Positions 1-9,291 of a stretch of DNA of 64,000 bases are shown here, piece by piece (within the stretch, counting starts at the first letter, position 1; each line of letters begins with the position of its first letter). The DNA lies in contig NZ_JH376799.1 in NCBI RefSeq assembly GCF_000234095.1, positions 52,683-116,682 of the forward strand. The letters are read 5' to 3'. The DNA is from Centipeda infelix ATCC 43532. GTDB lineage: Bacteria; Bacillota; Negativicutes; Selenomonadales; Selenomonadaceae. The position numbers and the translations under genes are program-made. The notes under the pieces were generated by a model, which was not told the origin of the DNA, made no database searches, and saw only the letters and a list, made by a program, of their open reading frames with translations.

Positions 1-2
1 GC

Positions 3-27
3 CCGCACATTGTCGTTTGATGTGCGG
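3..27. terminator. Hairpin downstream of fbp, likely terminator
   Basis: Arms CCGCACAT (3-10) and ATGTGCGG (20-27) pair perfectly around a 9-nt loop. The hairpin lies 12 bases past the fbp stop codon on the minus strand. The T-run expected for minus-strand termination would lie before base 1 and cannot be seen, so termination is inferred from position. Confidence 0.5.
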
Positions 28-39
28 CTTTCTTATTCC

Positions 40-1944
40 TTACTGCGGCTTGATATGCCCCGTCTGATACGCGCGCAGGAGGGCGTGCAGGTCAGCGATC
101 TCGTCCATGATCGCCGCGCCGCGATCTGTGTCGCGTACGAGGCAGCTGCGTGCCTGCAGTTCGACGGTCTGCGAGACGGACTCGATGTCGCGGTTCTCGC
201 GCAGCGCCTCACGTACATTCGCCACCGTCTGATGCTGGAGGAGACGCAGCCCGCGCGAGTTGTAGATGAGTGTGTAGCCCGAGATGCCCGTCTTGGAATG
301 GTATGGCGTCGCAAAACCGCCGTCGATGATGATCGCGCGTCCATTCGCACGCAGCGGACTCTCCCCCTTCTTTACCTTGACAGGAACGTGCCCGTTGATG
401 ATGTGCCCGTGCTTGGGGTCAAGCCCGAACTCCGCAAGGATTTTCTCGCAGATTTCCTCCTCCTTGATGAGGCGGAAATACGGGTCGGACGGCTCTTTCC
501 ACGTAGACTCGTCGGAGATAAAGGAACGCTCAAACGTTGTGAACGAGCGTCCCGAGGTCGGCGCGAGCAGCCCGCACCAGAGGAAGTACATAAAGTCCAG
601 CCCTTCCTGCGTGTGTTCGTTCCAAGCCGCGCGCGCTTTTTCCTCACAGAAGTCCATCCATGCGCGTCCCGTGTATTCCTCGCCCCTGTATGTAATGGTG
701 CGGAAGCTGCCGTCCTCGTTCATGGGGACACAGCCGTGGAACAGAAGGTTGCCGTTGTAGCACATATACATGCTGCCGCGCTCGTAGAGATAGTCCACAT
801 GACGTTGGAGTGCCTTGCTCTCAAGGAAATAGGAGCGCAAATCGTCGATGATGTGCCGCTCCTCCTCCGTCAGTTCGTAGCAGTCTGCGCCGTCGTCAAT
901 CGTCGGGAAGTAGGCACTATCGAGTTCCACGCGCCGTCCATTGTTCAGTGTGACACAGGATAGGCTGAAGTCAATCTTGTCGAGGAGCAGACGGTCCTCC
1001 ATGCAAAAATTGGGATTGCGCTTGATGAGCGCCCCCTCGAGTTTGAACATCATCATCGAAATCGCACGCTCTGCCGCCTTGATCGGGTTCTCGTCGGGAT
1101 AGATGCGCGAGGCAAACGTCGAGAGCGGGCGCAGGCTGATGCCGTAGCCGCGTTCCAACACGTCCGTATTGCGGTAGCGCAGCGAGTTGCGGATGACCGC
1201 CGCGATACAGACCTCGCTGCCGAGTGCCGCGCCCATCCAGAGTACGTCGTGGTTGCCCCACTGGATGTCAACGGACGGATGCTGCATGAGGAGGTCGAGA
1301 ATGCCGTCGGGACGGTCGCCGCGATCGAAGAAGTCGCCGACGATATGGATGCGCTCGACCGCGAGCCGCTTGACGAGCACGCTGAACGCATCGATGAAGT
1401 CCGTGCCGCCGCCGATCTCCACGATGGTCTCAATCAGTTGTTTATAGTAGTAGAGCTGCGCCTCATCCAGCTCGGGGCGCGTACTGAGCAGCTCCACGAT
1501 GACGGATTCGTAGCGTTTGGGAATGTAGCTGCGCATCTTGCTTGCAGGGAATTTCCAGCTCATGAGTTTGGTCAGTTCGAGCAGATTTGCAATGTTCTGC
1601 TGATACCAGATTGCGTCCGCCTTGCCCTCTGCTGTCAGCTGCTCCACCTTCTCGCGCGGATAGTAGATCAGCGTGCAGAACTCCGCCTTCTCCTCCTCCG
1701 TCATGCGCTCGCCAAAGCAGTAGTCCACCTTTTCCTTGATGACACCCGAGCAGTTGTTGAGGATGTGAAAGAACGAATCATATGCACCATGCAGATCGCT
1801 CATGAAGTGCTCCGTGCCCTTCGGCAGCATGAGCTGTGATTTCAGATAGACGATTTTTTCGTAGACGATCTCCTTCGTCGGGTACTTCTCTGCCATCAGA
1901 CGGAGCACCTTGTCCTGCTCCGCCTTTATCGTATTTATGCCCAT
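40..1944 (-). CDS. fbp: Fructose-1,6-bisphosphatase, class III
   Basis: Cytoplasmic enzyme that hydrolyses fructose 1,6-bisphosphate to fructose 6-phosphate in gluconeogenesis. The 634 residues are close to the ~670-residue Bacillus Fbp family. Calcineurin-like metal-binding motifs are visible in order: SDLHGAYDSF (from residue 49), GDFFDRGDRPDG (about 205), WGNHDVLWMG (about 230), and INGHVPVK and IDGGF toward the C-terminus. The start at 1944 has an AGGAGG 6 bases upstream and a promoter behind it. It is the last gene on this strand, with its own promoter, so it is probably monocistronic. Not related to class I or II bisphosphatases. Confidence 0.96.
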   Translation of the reverse strand: MGINTIKAEQDKVLRLMAEKYPTKEIVYEKIVYLKSQLMLPKGTEHFMSDLHGAYDSFFHILNNCSGVIKEKVDYCFGERMTEEEKAEFCTLIYYPREKVEQLTAEGKADAIWYQQNIANLLELTKLMSWKFPASKMRSYIPKRYESVIVELLSTRPELDEAQLYYYKQLIETIVEIGGGTDFIDAFSVLVKRLAVERIHIVGDFFDRGDRPDGILDLLMQHPSVDIQWGNHDVLWMGAALGSEVCIAAVIRNSLRYRNTDVLERGYGISLRPLSTFASRIYPDENPIKAAERAISMMMFKLEGALIKRNPNFCMEDRLLLDKIDFSLSCVTLNNGRRVELDSAYFPTIDDGADCYELTEEERHIIDDLRSYFLESKALQRHVDYLYERGSMYMCYNGNLLFHGCVPMNEDGSFRTITYRGEEYTGRAWMDFCEEKARAAWNEHTQEGLDFMYFLWCGLLAPTSGRSFTTFERSFISDESTWKEPSDPYFRLIKEEEICEKILAEFGLDPKHGHIINGHVPVKVKKGESPLRANGRAIIIDGGFATPYHSKTGISGYTLIYNSRGLRLLQHQTVANVREALRENRDIESVSQTVELQARSCLVRDTDRGAAIMDEIADLHALLRAYQTGHIKPQ

Positions 1945-1980
1945 ATCGCTTCCTCCTGCGTAATATTTTTACTCTTCTGT

Positions 1981-2009
1981 ATTCTAGCATCGGATGGAAT
2001 TTATTTCAA
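1981..2009 (-). promoter_or_regulatory. Promoter of fbp
   Basis: Minus-strand -35 TTGAAA (2009-2004), 17-bp spacer, -10 TAGAAT (1986-1981), about 40 bases upstream of the fbp start. Confidence 0.7.
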
Positions 2010-2048
2010 GAAATCTCTCTCATTTGCGTGGAGTGCACAGGCACGGCT

Positions 2049-3590
2049 TCAAAGCAGTCTCTTCCCGCGCAGAAATTCCTCCGCGACCGCGTGCGGTTCC
2101 TTCCCCTCGCTCTCGACAGCGTAGTTCATCGCCGCCATCTCCTCGTCTGTGATACGGTCCGTCAGCTTCTCCAATACCGGCACAAGCTCCGGGTGCCGTT
2201 CCAACACCGCGGCACGCACAACGTTTCCGCAACGGTAGGATGGGAAAAAGTTCCGATCATCCGTTAGCACACGCGCATCCGCCGCCGCAAGCTGTCCGTC
2301 TGTCGTAAACACAATCATCACGTCAATTTGCTTGTTCGCGAGTGCCTGATATTTCAGCCCAATGTCGAGGTCGACCGTCCGGGCAAAATCCAGCCCGTAC
2401 ACCTTGCAGAGCGCAGGATACCCATCTGCGCGCTCAAAAAAATCGTACTCCGCACCAAAGACGAGTTGAGGGGCGACGCGGCGCAGGTCAGAATACGTGT
2501 GCAGATCATACTGCTCCGCAATCTCACGCCGCACGGCGATGCCGAACGTATCGTTAAAGCCGTACATCCCGACCCAACGCATCGCAAAACGCCGCTCATA
2601 TTCCTCGGACAGCTGCGGAAACAGTTCCTCGCTGTATTTTGACTCCTCCTTGAGCACCATGTTCCAACCCGTTCCCGTATACTCCGGGTAAATGTCGAAC
2701 GCGCCGCTCTCCATCCCGGGGTGGATGTTCGACGTGCCGCCGCCGACGCCCGCTGTGATGCGTGCCTCGAGCCCCGTATCGTGCTCGATGACCATTTTAA
2801 GCATTTCGCCCATAATCAGCTGCTCCGTCATCGGCTTGGTCGCAATGTGGACGACATCTGCCTTGCCGAAGAAGCCATAGGTCACAGTGCTCACGGCAAT
2901 GAGCAGTACGGCAGCGGCCCCCGCATAGGCAGCGCGTACGTTTCCTGTGATGCGTGCGGGGCGTTTCAGCCATGCCTCGACCTGCCCCAGTGCGCCGTCC
3001 ACCACGAGCGCAAGCACGGCGATCAGGAGGCTCCCCGCAATCGTGAGCGCGGGGTTGTTCGTCGTGATGCCGCGATAGATGGCAACACCGAGACCGCCCG
3101 CACCGATAAAGGACGCAATGCCGGCAAGTGCAATCGTCATCGTCGCCATATTGCGAATCCCGGACATGATGACGGGCATCGCAAGCGGAATCTGAACACG
3201 CGTCAGCACATGAAACGCCGAGCCGCCCATGCCGATTGCCGCCTCCACAAGCGAGGGCTGTATCTGCGCAAGCCCCGTATGCGTCGCGCGCACCATCGGC
3301 AGGAGTGCGTAGATCGTGAGTGCAATGATCGCCGAGCGGTTGCCGATGCCGAAAAACGGAATCAAAAAACCGAGCATCGAGATCGACGGGATCGTATAGA
3401 GGAAGTTCACCGTGCCAAGCGTCGGTGCCGCCGCACGCTCATAACGATGAATGAGGATGCCCGCCGCTCCGCCGAGCACGACAGCGATGCCGATTGCTGC
3501 CCCCGAGATCCACAGATGCTCAACCAAAAGCTGTACAAAGAACGCACTGCGTTCTGAAAAAATGGAAAAAACCTCGTGCAATAGCTCCAT
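2049..3590 (-). CDS. Osmoprotectant ABC transporter, fused permease and substrate-binding protein (OpuB/OpuC type)
   Basis: A 513-residue fusion. Residues ~1-235 form an OpuB/ProW-type permease with six hydrophobic segments and the permease loop (EAAIGMGGSAFHVLTRVQIP region). Residues ~245-513 form an OpuC/ProX-like binding domain for glycine betaine, choline or carnitine (IATKPMTEQLIMGEML, then the YPEYTGTGW ligand region), presumably facing outward. Start chosen at 3590 because GAGGTG lies just upstream; an in-frame ATG at 3602 has no good site. No ATP-binding subunit is next to it: fbp lies downstream and a divergent gene upstream, so the ATPase must be encoded elsewhere. The exact ligand cannot be told from sequence. 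Confidence 0.9.
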   Translation of the reverse strand: MELLHEVFSIFSERSAFFVQLLVEHLWISGAAIGIAVVLGGAAGILIHRYERAAAPTLGTVNFLYTIPSISMLGFLIPFFGIGNRSAIIALTIYALLPMVRATHTGLAQIQPSLVEAAIGMGGSAFHVLTRVQIPLAMPVIMSGIRNMATMTIALAGIASFIGAGGLGVAIYRGITTNNPALTIAGSLLIAVLALVVDGALGQVEAWLKRPARITGNVRAAYAGAAAVLLIAVSTVTYGFFGKADVVHIATKPMTEQLIMGEMLKMVIEHDTGLEARITAGVGGGTSNIHPGMESGAFDIYPEYTGTGWNMVLKEESKYSEELFPQLSEEYERRFAMRWVGMYGFNDTFGIAVRREIAEQYDLHTYSDLRRVAPQLVFGAEYDFFERADGYPALCKVYGLDFARTVDLDIGLKYQALANKQIDVMIVFTTDGQLAAADARVLTDDRNFFPSYRCGNVVRAAVLERHPELVPVLEKLTDRITDEEMAAMNYAVESEGKEPHAVAEEFLRGKRLL

Positions 3591-3661
3591 ATCCCACCTC
3601 ATTTTGTCATTTCTATAAATAAATATAGCACAAAGAATTCTTTTCTTCTACTATATCTTAT

Positions 3662-3690
3662 TTGTCACATCCCCATACCTATGCTATAAT
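3662..3690 (+). promoter_or_regulatory. Promoter of the P-type ATPase-like gene
   Basis: -35 TTGTCA (3662-3667), 17-bp spacer, -10 TATAAT (3685-3690). Transcription would start near 3697, ahead of an AGGAG at 3713-3717. Confidence 0.75.
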
Positions 3691-3727
3691 GCCCCTGTAA
3701 CATCTATAGGGCAGGAGCTGAACGTCC

Positions 3728-5086
3728 TTGAAAAAAATGTTTTCTTCGTTCTTTCATTTTATCGCAAGCGTCGTCCTTGCGGCGGGAGCCGCAGGATACT
3801 GGTACATCGCGGGCGGCATCACAATCGAAGCGGCATCTGAAATTTTTCTCGGGGTCTTTCTCGCCGCTTCGCCGCTCCCCTTTATTGTCTCACGCCTGCT
3901 CATTGCACTGCGCATCAAACGCCGTCTGCGTGACTCCGCCATCGTGTGCAGCCGCGTGGGAGCGCTGACGGAGCTGCTGCATGTCGACACGATTGCGTTC
4001 AACCGCAACGGCACACTCACCGAGGGCAACGTCTTCATCTCCGCCCTCGTGCCCGAGGGCATGACACAGGGCTCGCTGTTGGCACTCGCCGCCAGTGCTG
4101 AGCGCGAAGCGGCACACCCCTACGCGCACGCTCTCTACGATACCGCCGTACAGCGCGGTCTCCATCTGCAGCGACACTCTGCCGCACGTGAGACGGAGAG
4201 CTTCGGTGTCGAGGCGCTGATTGCACGCACGCCTGTGCGAGTAGGAAAAAAAGAGTGGCTGCAGGAGGAAAATATTGAAATCAGCGCGGCTCTCCTCACG
4301 CGTGCCGATCAGCTCGCCACGAGCGGTCAGACACCGCTCTTCGTCAGTTCGAGCAAGTACGCACGCGGCATCATCGCCGTCCGTGACGACATACGTGCCG
4401 AGGTGCGGCGTGCCCTGCAGTCACTCAAGGAGCGCGGGCTGTCCCTCATCCTCCTCACAGGTGAGACAAAACGTCTCGCGAACGCAACGGGCAAAGAACT
4501 GAAGATCAGCGAGGTGCGCTCCGATCTCACAGACGCAGACAAGGCACGTGAGATCCGTCTTCTCCAATCGCGCGGCTCCGTCGTCGCGATGGTCGGCGAT
4601 CCTATGTCGGATCAAGCCGCCATGCGTGCGGCAGACATCAGCATCGGCTGCCCATCCTCCTACGAAAAGCCGGTCACCGATGCTCCGGATGAGACACCGC
4701 ACGATCCACTGCACGAGGAACTCCTGCGCGGGCCGAACGGTGATGAATCCGCAAGCGAGATCGAGCCGCTGATGTCACCCGAGGACGCCGCCTACTTCGA
4801 GGCGCAGGCACTCCGCAATCAGGGACACTCCACGAACTTCACCCCAGACATCACACTCGACAGCGAGGGGCTTCCGAGTCTCGTCACCCTCTGGGACACC
4901 TGCAACGCTGCACGTGCACGCGCCAAGCAAAACCGTCTGCTGAGCACGCTCTTCCTCCTCACCTTCACATTGGCGTCCGCAGGTGTCTTCACCGCACTTG
5001 ATGCTGCGATTCTCCCCTATTCATTTGTCGGCGGTGCGCTTGTTCTCCTGCTTATCTTTCTTATTGTGAACGCGCTTCGAAAATGA
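3728..5086 (+). CDS. Degenerate P1B-type ATPase-like membrane protein (probable pseudoenzyme)
   Basis: 452 residues from a TTG start with AGGAG 10 bases upstream; the ATG at 3737 is badly spaced. The order of motifs is that of the C-terminal half of a heavy-metal P-type ATPase: a hydrophobic pair (~8-60), the phosphorylation segment (91-98), the HP dipeptide of the nucleotide domain (130-131), VGKKEWL (172-178), an IAVRDDIR segment (216-223), LLTGE (242-246), DK (271-272), MVGDPMSD (288-295) and a C-terminal hydrophobic pair. Key residues are changed. The DKTGT motif reads FNRNGT, so the phosphorylated Asp is Asn92; the CPC motif reads SPL (48-50); TGD is TGE; GDGxND is GDPMSD. The actuator domain and metal-binding domain are absent, and an acidic stretch (~311-385) is inserted. 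ATP-driven transport is therefore unlikely. It precedes the cyd operon with its own promoter; function unknown. Confidence 0.8.
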   Translation: MKKMFSSFFHFIASVVLAAGAAGYWYIAGGITIEAASEIFLGVFLAASPLPFIVSRLLIALRIKRRLRDSAIVCSRVGALTELLHVDTIAFNRNGTLTEGNVFISALVPEGMTQGSLLALAASAEREAAHPYAHALYDTAVQRGLHLQRHSAARETESFGVEALIARTPVRVGKKEWLQEENIEISAALLTRADQLATSGQTPLFVSSSKYARGIIAVRDDIRAEVRRALQSLKERGLSLILLTGETKRLANATGKELKISEVRSDLTDADKAREIRLLQSRGSVVAMVGDPMSDQAAMRAADISIGCPSSYEKPVTDAPDETPHDPLHEELLRGPNGDESASEIEPLMSPEDAAYFEAQALRNQGHSTNFTPDITLDSEGLPSLVTLWDTCNAARARAKQNRLLSTLFLLTFTLASAGVFTALDAAILPYSFVGGALVLLLIFLIVNALRK

Positions 5087-5132
5087 GATTAACAAATATT
5101 TATTCCTAAATAAGTAAAAATATTCATCTAAC

Positions 5133-5161
5133 TTGTATTTCATTTTAACCTATGATATAAT
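5133..5161 (+). promoter_or_regulatory. Promoter of the cyd operon
   Basis: -35 TTGTAT (5133-5138), 17-bp spacer, -10 TATAAT (5156-5161), leaving a leader of roughly 80 nt before cydA. No clear Rex palindrome was found around it. Confidence 0.7.
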
Positions 5162-5249
5162 TCACCAAATCAGAGTCTTTTGTTGCAGAAAGCGCGCAAA
5201 AGTCGGTGTTATTGTCATCATAGGTATTTTATTTAGGAGGGGTTTGGAA

Positions 5250-6620
5250 ATGGAAGAAGTGCTGCTGTCACGATGGCAGTTTGCAATCACCACCATCTAT
5301 CACTTTCTCTTCGTCCCCGTCACCCTCGGCATGGCGATCTTCGTCGCCCTGCTTGAGACGTGCTACGTAAAGACGAAAAGACCGGAATGGAAAAAGACCT
5401 GCCGAAAGCTACTGCATTTCTTTGGCACGCTGTTTCTCATCAACTTTGCGATGGGTGTTGTCACAGGTCTGGTGCAAGAATTCCAGTTTGGCATGAACTG
5501 GTCGGAGTATTCGCGTTTCATGGGCGATATCTTCGGCGCACCGCTCGCACTCGAGGCACTCACGGCGTTCTTCCTTGAGTCGACGTTCCTCGGCATCTGG
5601 ATGTTCGGTTGGGACAAGCTGTCTGAAAAAGCGCATTGCGCCTGCATCTGGCTTGTCGCCATCGGCAGCAACCTGTCGGCATTCTGGATTCTCGTTGCGA
5701 ACTCGTTCATGCAGCACCCCGTTGGCTACACAATTGCAAACGGACGTGCAGAAATGGCAAGTTTCTTTGAACTTGTAACCAACCACTATATCGTCGGCGA
5801 GCAGTCACACACCCTCTTTGCGGGCATCACAACGGCAGGCTTTGTCGTCATGGCAGTCTCTGCTTGGAAACTGCTCCACGATGAGGAGTCGCGCTACGCA
5901 TTCACACAGGCGATCAAGGCGGGTGCGATCTACACAATCGTCGGTGTCGTCGGTGTCATTATGAGCGGACATTTCCACACGCAGTACCTCGCACAGGCAA
6001 GCCCGATGAAGCTCGCAGCGATGGAGGCACTCTGGGATACGGAGGATCCTGCTCCGTTCGCCGTTCTCGCCTATCCGAACATGGAGAAGGGGCACAACGA
6101 TTTCGAGATCACGATTCCCTATATGTTCACCATCATGGTGCATGACAACATCAAGGGAGAGGTGCGCGGCATCAACGACCTCCAGAAGGAGGCCGTCGAG
6201 AAATTCGGTCCCGGCGACTACCGCCCGCATGTAACGATGCTCTTTTACTCCTTCCGTGCAATGGTCGGAGCCGGCTTCTTCATGGTACTCGTCTCGCTCG
6301 TCGTATTTTACCTCGCGAAAAAGGACAAGCTGTTTACGGCAAAGAAGCTGCTCTACGCCCTCCCGTGGCTGGTCGTCGTTCCCTTTATCGCAAACTCCTG
6401 CGGCTGGATCGTGGCGGAGATGGGACGTCAGCCGTGGCTGGTCGTCGGACTTCAAAAGACGGTGAACGGTGTCTCACCGAATCTCACCTCTGCTGAGATC
6501 ATGATTACAATGATCGGGTTTACGGTGGTCTATCTGCTGCTCCTGATCACGGCACTCTACCTCGCCTTCCGCTTCATCCGCCGCACGCAGATCACACCTG
6601 CCATCGAAGGAGGGAAGTAA
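5250..6620 (+). CDS. cydA: Cytochrome bd quinol oxidase subunit I
   Basis: Subunit I of the membrane cytochrome bd oxidase, which oxidises quinol and reduces O2 to water without pumping protons. The 456 residues start at 5250, where TAGGAGGGG lies 8 bases upstream; the longer frame back to 5133 would run into the promoter. His18 in the first membrane segment (IYHFLFVPVTLGM) matches the haem b595 ligand, and GRQPWLV near the C-terminus is the family signature. The periplasmic Q-loop is short. First gene of cydABDC plus one unknown gene, 2 bases from cydB. It suggests the organism can use or scavenge low oxygen. Confidence 0.97.
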   Translation: MEEVLLSRWQFAITTIYHFLFVPVTLGMAIFVALLETCYVKTKRPEWKKTCRKLLHFFGTLFLINFAMGVVTGLVQEFQFGMNWSEYSRFMGDIFGAPLALEALTAFFLESTFLGIWMFGWDKLSEKAHCACIWLVAIGSNLSAFWILVANSFMQHPVGYTIANGRAEMASFFELVTNHYIVGEQSHTLFAGITTAGFVVMAVSAWKLLHDEESRYAFTQAIKAGAIYTIVGVVGVIMSGHFHTQYLAQASPMKLAAMEALWDTEDPAPFAVLAYPNMEKGHNDFEITIPYMFTIMVHDNIKGEVRGINDLQKEAVEKFGPGDYRPHVTMLFYSFRAMVGAGFFMVLVSLVVFYLAKKDKLFTAKKLLYALPWLVVVPFIANSCGWIVAEMGRQPWLVVGLQKTVNGVSPNLTSAEIMITMIGFTVVYLLLLITALYLAFRFIRRTQITPAIEGGK

Positions 6621-6622
6621 GA

Positions 6623-7639
6623 ATGGACTACAATATTCTCTGGTTTGTGCTCATCGTCGTTCTCTTCACGGGATTCTTCTTCCTGGAGGGATTCGACTAC
6701 GGTGTCGGCACACTTCTCACGCTTCTCTCAAACAGAGAGGAAGACCGCTCCCAGGTGATTCGTGCCATCGGCCCCGTCTGGGACGGCAATGAGGTCTGGA
6801 TGATTACGGCGGGCGGCGCGACCTTCGCGGCATTCCCGCACGTCTATGCAACGATGTTCAGCACGTTCTATCTCGCACTCTTCCTCATGCTGGTTGCGCT
6901 CATCCTGCGCGGTGTCGCATTCGAGTTCCGCCATCAGCGTTCGGATGATGCGTGGCAGCGCCGCTGGTCGTATGCGATTGCCTTTGGCAGTATCGTCCCC
7001 GCATTCCTTTGGGGGGTTGCTGTCACAAATCTGATCGCGGGTCTGCCCATTGGCTCGAATATGGTCTATCAGGGAAATTTCTTTGATCTCCTGACACCAT
7101 ACACAGTGGTTGGCGGTCTGACCTTCGTCGCAGTCTTTGCTTTCCATGGCGCGGCGTTCCTGCGCCTGCGCCTCACGAGCACCTACCTCCTCGACCGTGC
7201 CCGCGTGCTTGGTCTGAAGTTCGGCGTCGCTGCAGCACTTCTCTATGTGCTCTGCATGGTGCTCACATACACGGAGACGGATCTCTATGCCAGCCCGCTT
7301 GCAGCCGGCGCACTCGTCTTCTCGGCGGCAGCATTTGTTGCGGGTCTCGGTGCAATGTATAAGGGAGCACAGCTGCCCGCATTCGTACTCGGCGGCCTTG
7401 CCATCGTCGGTACAACGGTCGGCTTCTTCGCCGGGCTCTTCCCGCGGCTCATGGTCTCAAGCCTCAACCCCGGATGGAGTCTCACGATCTACAATGCGTC
7501 CTCGACGCAGTACACGCTCTCCATCATGACGATTGCGGCGGGCATTCTCGTTCCCGTGGTCCTCGGCTACCAGATCTGGACGTACTACATCTTCCGCAAG
7601 CGTATCTCTCCAAATGATACAGGACATCAGGCGTACTGA
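6623..7639 (+). CDS. cydB: Cytochrome bd quinol oxidase subunit II
   Basis: 338 residues with about eight to nine membrane segments. The N-terminal FFFLEGFDYGVG stretch is typical of CydB, and WDGNEVWMITAGGATFAAFP (within ~50-72) is the conserved region that packs against the haems of CydA. The gene starts 2 bases after cydA, with the AGGAGGG of the cydA tail as ribosome binding site, and ends 5 bases before cydD. No small CydX/CydS-like gene fits between cydB and cydD. Confidence 0.97.
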   Translation: MDYNILWFVLIVVLFTGFFFLEGFDYGVGTLLTLLSNREEDRSQVIRAIGPVWDGNEVWMITAGGATFAAFPHVYATMFSTFYLALFLMLVALILRGVAFEFRHQRSDDAWQRRWSYAIAFGSIVPAFLWGVAVTNLIAGLPIGSNMVYQGNFFDLLTPYTVVGGLTFVAVFAFHGAAFLRLRLTSTYLLDRARVLGLKFGVAAALLYVLCMVLTYTETDLYASPLAAGALVFSAAAFVAGLGAMYKGAQLPAFVLGGLAIVGTTVGFFAGLFPRLMVSSLNPGWSLTIYNASSTQYTLSIMTIAAGILVPVVLGYQIWTYYIFRKRISPNDTGHQAY

Positions 7640-7644
7640 CACAT

Positions 7645-9291
7645 ATGAAAAAAAAGAAGTCCATTTTACGCTCTGCACTGCATACACAGCGAAACATCCT
7701 CCTCGTACGCACGGCGATTGAACTCCTCCACGGAGGTCTGGTTGTCACAGCGGCGTGGAAGACTTCCATCATCGTGAATGCGGTATTCATGGAGCACGGC
7801 GGACCTACCGAAACAGCATCAGATCTTCTGATGCTGTTTTTGTGCGTCCTATCGATGGCTCTCCTGCGCCTCCCGAAGTCTCGCATTGAAGCGCAGCTCT
7901 CCCATCGTCTTCGCCTGTCTGCGCGTACCTCGCTGCACAAGGCGATGCTTCTGCAGGGGCGCGGCTCCGCGGGCGCACTGACGCTAACACTGGAGCGCGT
8001 CGACGCACTCGATCCGTTCTTCCACACGGTACTGCCCACAATGATTGCGGGTGCGGTGCTGATCCCGCTGATTCTCATTGTCACAGCGTTTGCAGACCCA
8101 CTCTCGGCGCTCCTCTTCCTCGTGACGCTGCCGATTGCGCCGTTCCTGCTTTTCCTCATCGGAAAAGCGACACGCCGTGCGAGTGAACGGCAGTGGGACA
8201 AGATGCAGTCGCTCACGGACGGATTCGGCGAACTCGTGCGTGCGGCAATGACGCTCAAGATCTTTCGCCGCATCGATACCGAGGGTGCTCATCTCGCGCG
8301 TATGAGCCACAGCTTTGCCGAGGCATCCCTCTCCGTTCTGCGGCTTGCCTTTGTCTCCGCATTCGCACTTGAGCTGATTACCACCCTCTCGATTGCACTC
8401 ATTGCCGTCTCCATCGGTCTGCGTCTGCTGGAAGGAATGATGTCCTTCCAGCCGGCGTTCTTTGTGCTCATCCTTGCGCCGCTGTTCTATCAGCCGCTGC
8501 GCGAGGGCGGCATCGCATTCCATGCAGCGATGGATGCAAAGACGGCAGAGACTGCGCTCACCCCCTATCTGGATCTCCCTTCCTCCACGGACGGCGCACG
8601 CAGTCAGATCCTCTCGCCGCCCGCTGTGCATACGGAACATCTCTCCTATCGCTACCCACTGACCGAGGAGGAAGTGCTTACGGGGTTAACCCTCTCGTTC
8701 CCTGCGGGAAAATCCACGGTGATTGCAGGGGCGAGCGGCATTGGTAAGTCGACACTGCTCCTCCTGCTCGCGGGGCAGATCACGCCGACCGAGGGAAAGA
8801 TCCTCCTTGCGGACGGCGCAGGCAACGCGAACAATTTTGACCTTGCACATCTCTCGGAGACGACACGCACGCATCTCATCACCTACGTTCCGCAAGAACC
8901 GCATATCTTTACGGCAACCCTCGCGGAGAACGTCAGTCTGTGGCTCGAAAACGCCACTGACGAAGCCGTCACTGCGGCACTTGAGGCAGCGGCACTTGGA
9001 GACTTCCTGCGCGCTCTGCCCGAGGGACTTCGGACACCGCTCGGACAGGGCGGGCAGCCCCTTTCAGCAGGCCAACGTCACCGCCTTGGTCTTGCACGCG
9101 CGTTTTTCCAAAACCGCCCCATTGTCCTCCTCGATGAGGTGACAGCAGGTCTGGACGGGCAAACAGAGGTGCTCGTTATGGATGCGTTGACGCGATTCGC
9201 ACATCATCGCACGCTGATTCTGACATCACATCGTCCCGCACTGATTGCATGGGCGGAGCACGTTATTACATTGGGAGGTGGGGAGCTATGA
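7645..9291 (+). CDS. cydD: Heterodimeric ABC exporter CydD, cytochrome bd assembly
   Basis: 548 residues, about 320 of membrane domain followed by an ATPase domain. Walker A GASGIGKST, Q-loop VPQEPHIF, signature LSAGQRHRLGLARAF and Walker B IVLLDEVTAGLD are all visible. With CydC it exports thiols (cysteine and glutathione in Escherichia coli) and is needed to assemble cytochrome bd haems. The ATG follows cydB by 5 bases without a clear Shine-Dalgarno sequence, suggesting translational coupling. Its last codons overlap cydC by ATGA. Confidence 0.93.
   Translation: MKKKKSILRSALHTQRNILLVRTAIELLHGGLVVTAAWKTSIIVNAVFMEHGGPTETASDLLMLFLCVLSMALLRLPKSRIEAQLSHRLRLSARTSLHKAMLLQGRGSAGALTLTLERVDALDPFFHTVLPTMIAGAVLIPLILIVTAFADPLSALLFLVTLPIAPFLLFLIGKATRRASERQWDKMQSLTDGFGELVRAAMTLKIFRRIDTEGAHLARMSHSFAEASLSVLRLAFVSAFALELITTLSIALIAVSIGLRLLEGMMSFQPAFFVLILAPLFYQPLREGGIAFHAAMDAKTAETALTPYLDLPSSTDGARSQILSPPAVHTEHLSYRYPLTEEEVLTGLTLSFPAGKSTVIAGASGIGKSTLLLLLAGQITPTEGKILLADGAGNANNFDLAHLSETTRTHLITYVPQEPHIFTATLAENVSLWLENATDEAVTAALEAAALGDFLRALPEGLRTPLGQGGQPLSAGQRHRLGLARAFFQNRPIVLLDEVTAGLDGQTEVLVMDALTRFAHHRTLILTSHRPALIAWAEHVITLGGGEL

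Noticed and set aside
10-963. Open frames of 60-400 codons antisense to real genes (for example 10-963, 16444-17553, 23464-24921, 29499-30668, 45376-46557)
   Set aside because: They lie opposite well-supported genes in high-GC sequence, lack ribosome binding sites and recognisable domains, and have Arg/His-rich composition typical of shadow frames.
5087-5249. Rex redox operator before cydA
   Set aside because: No TTGTGAn6TCACAA-like palindrome could be found in the leader.
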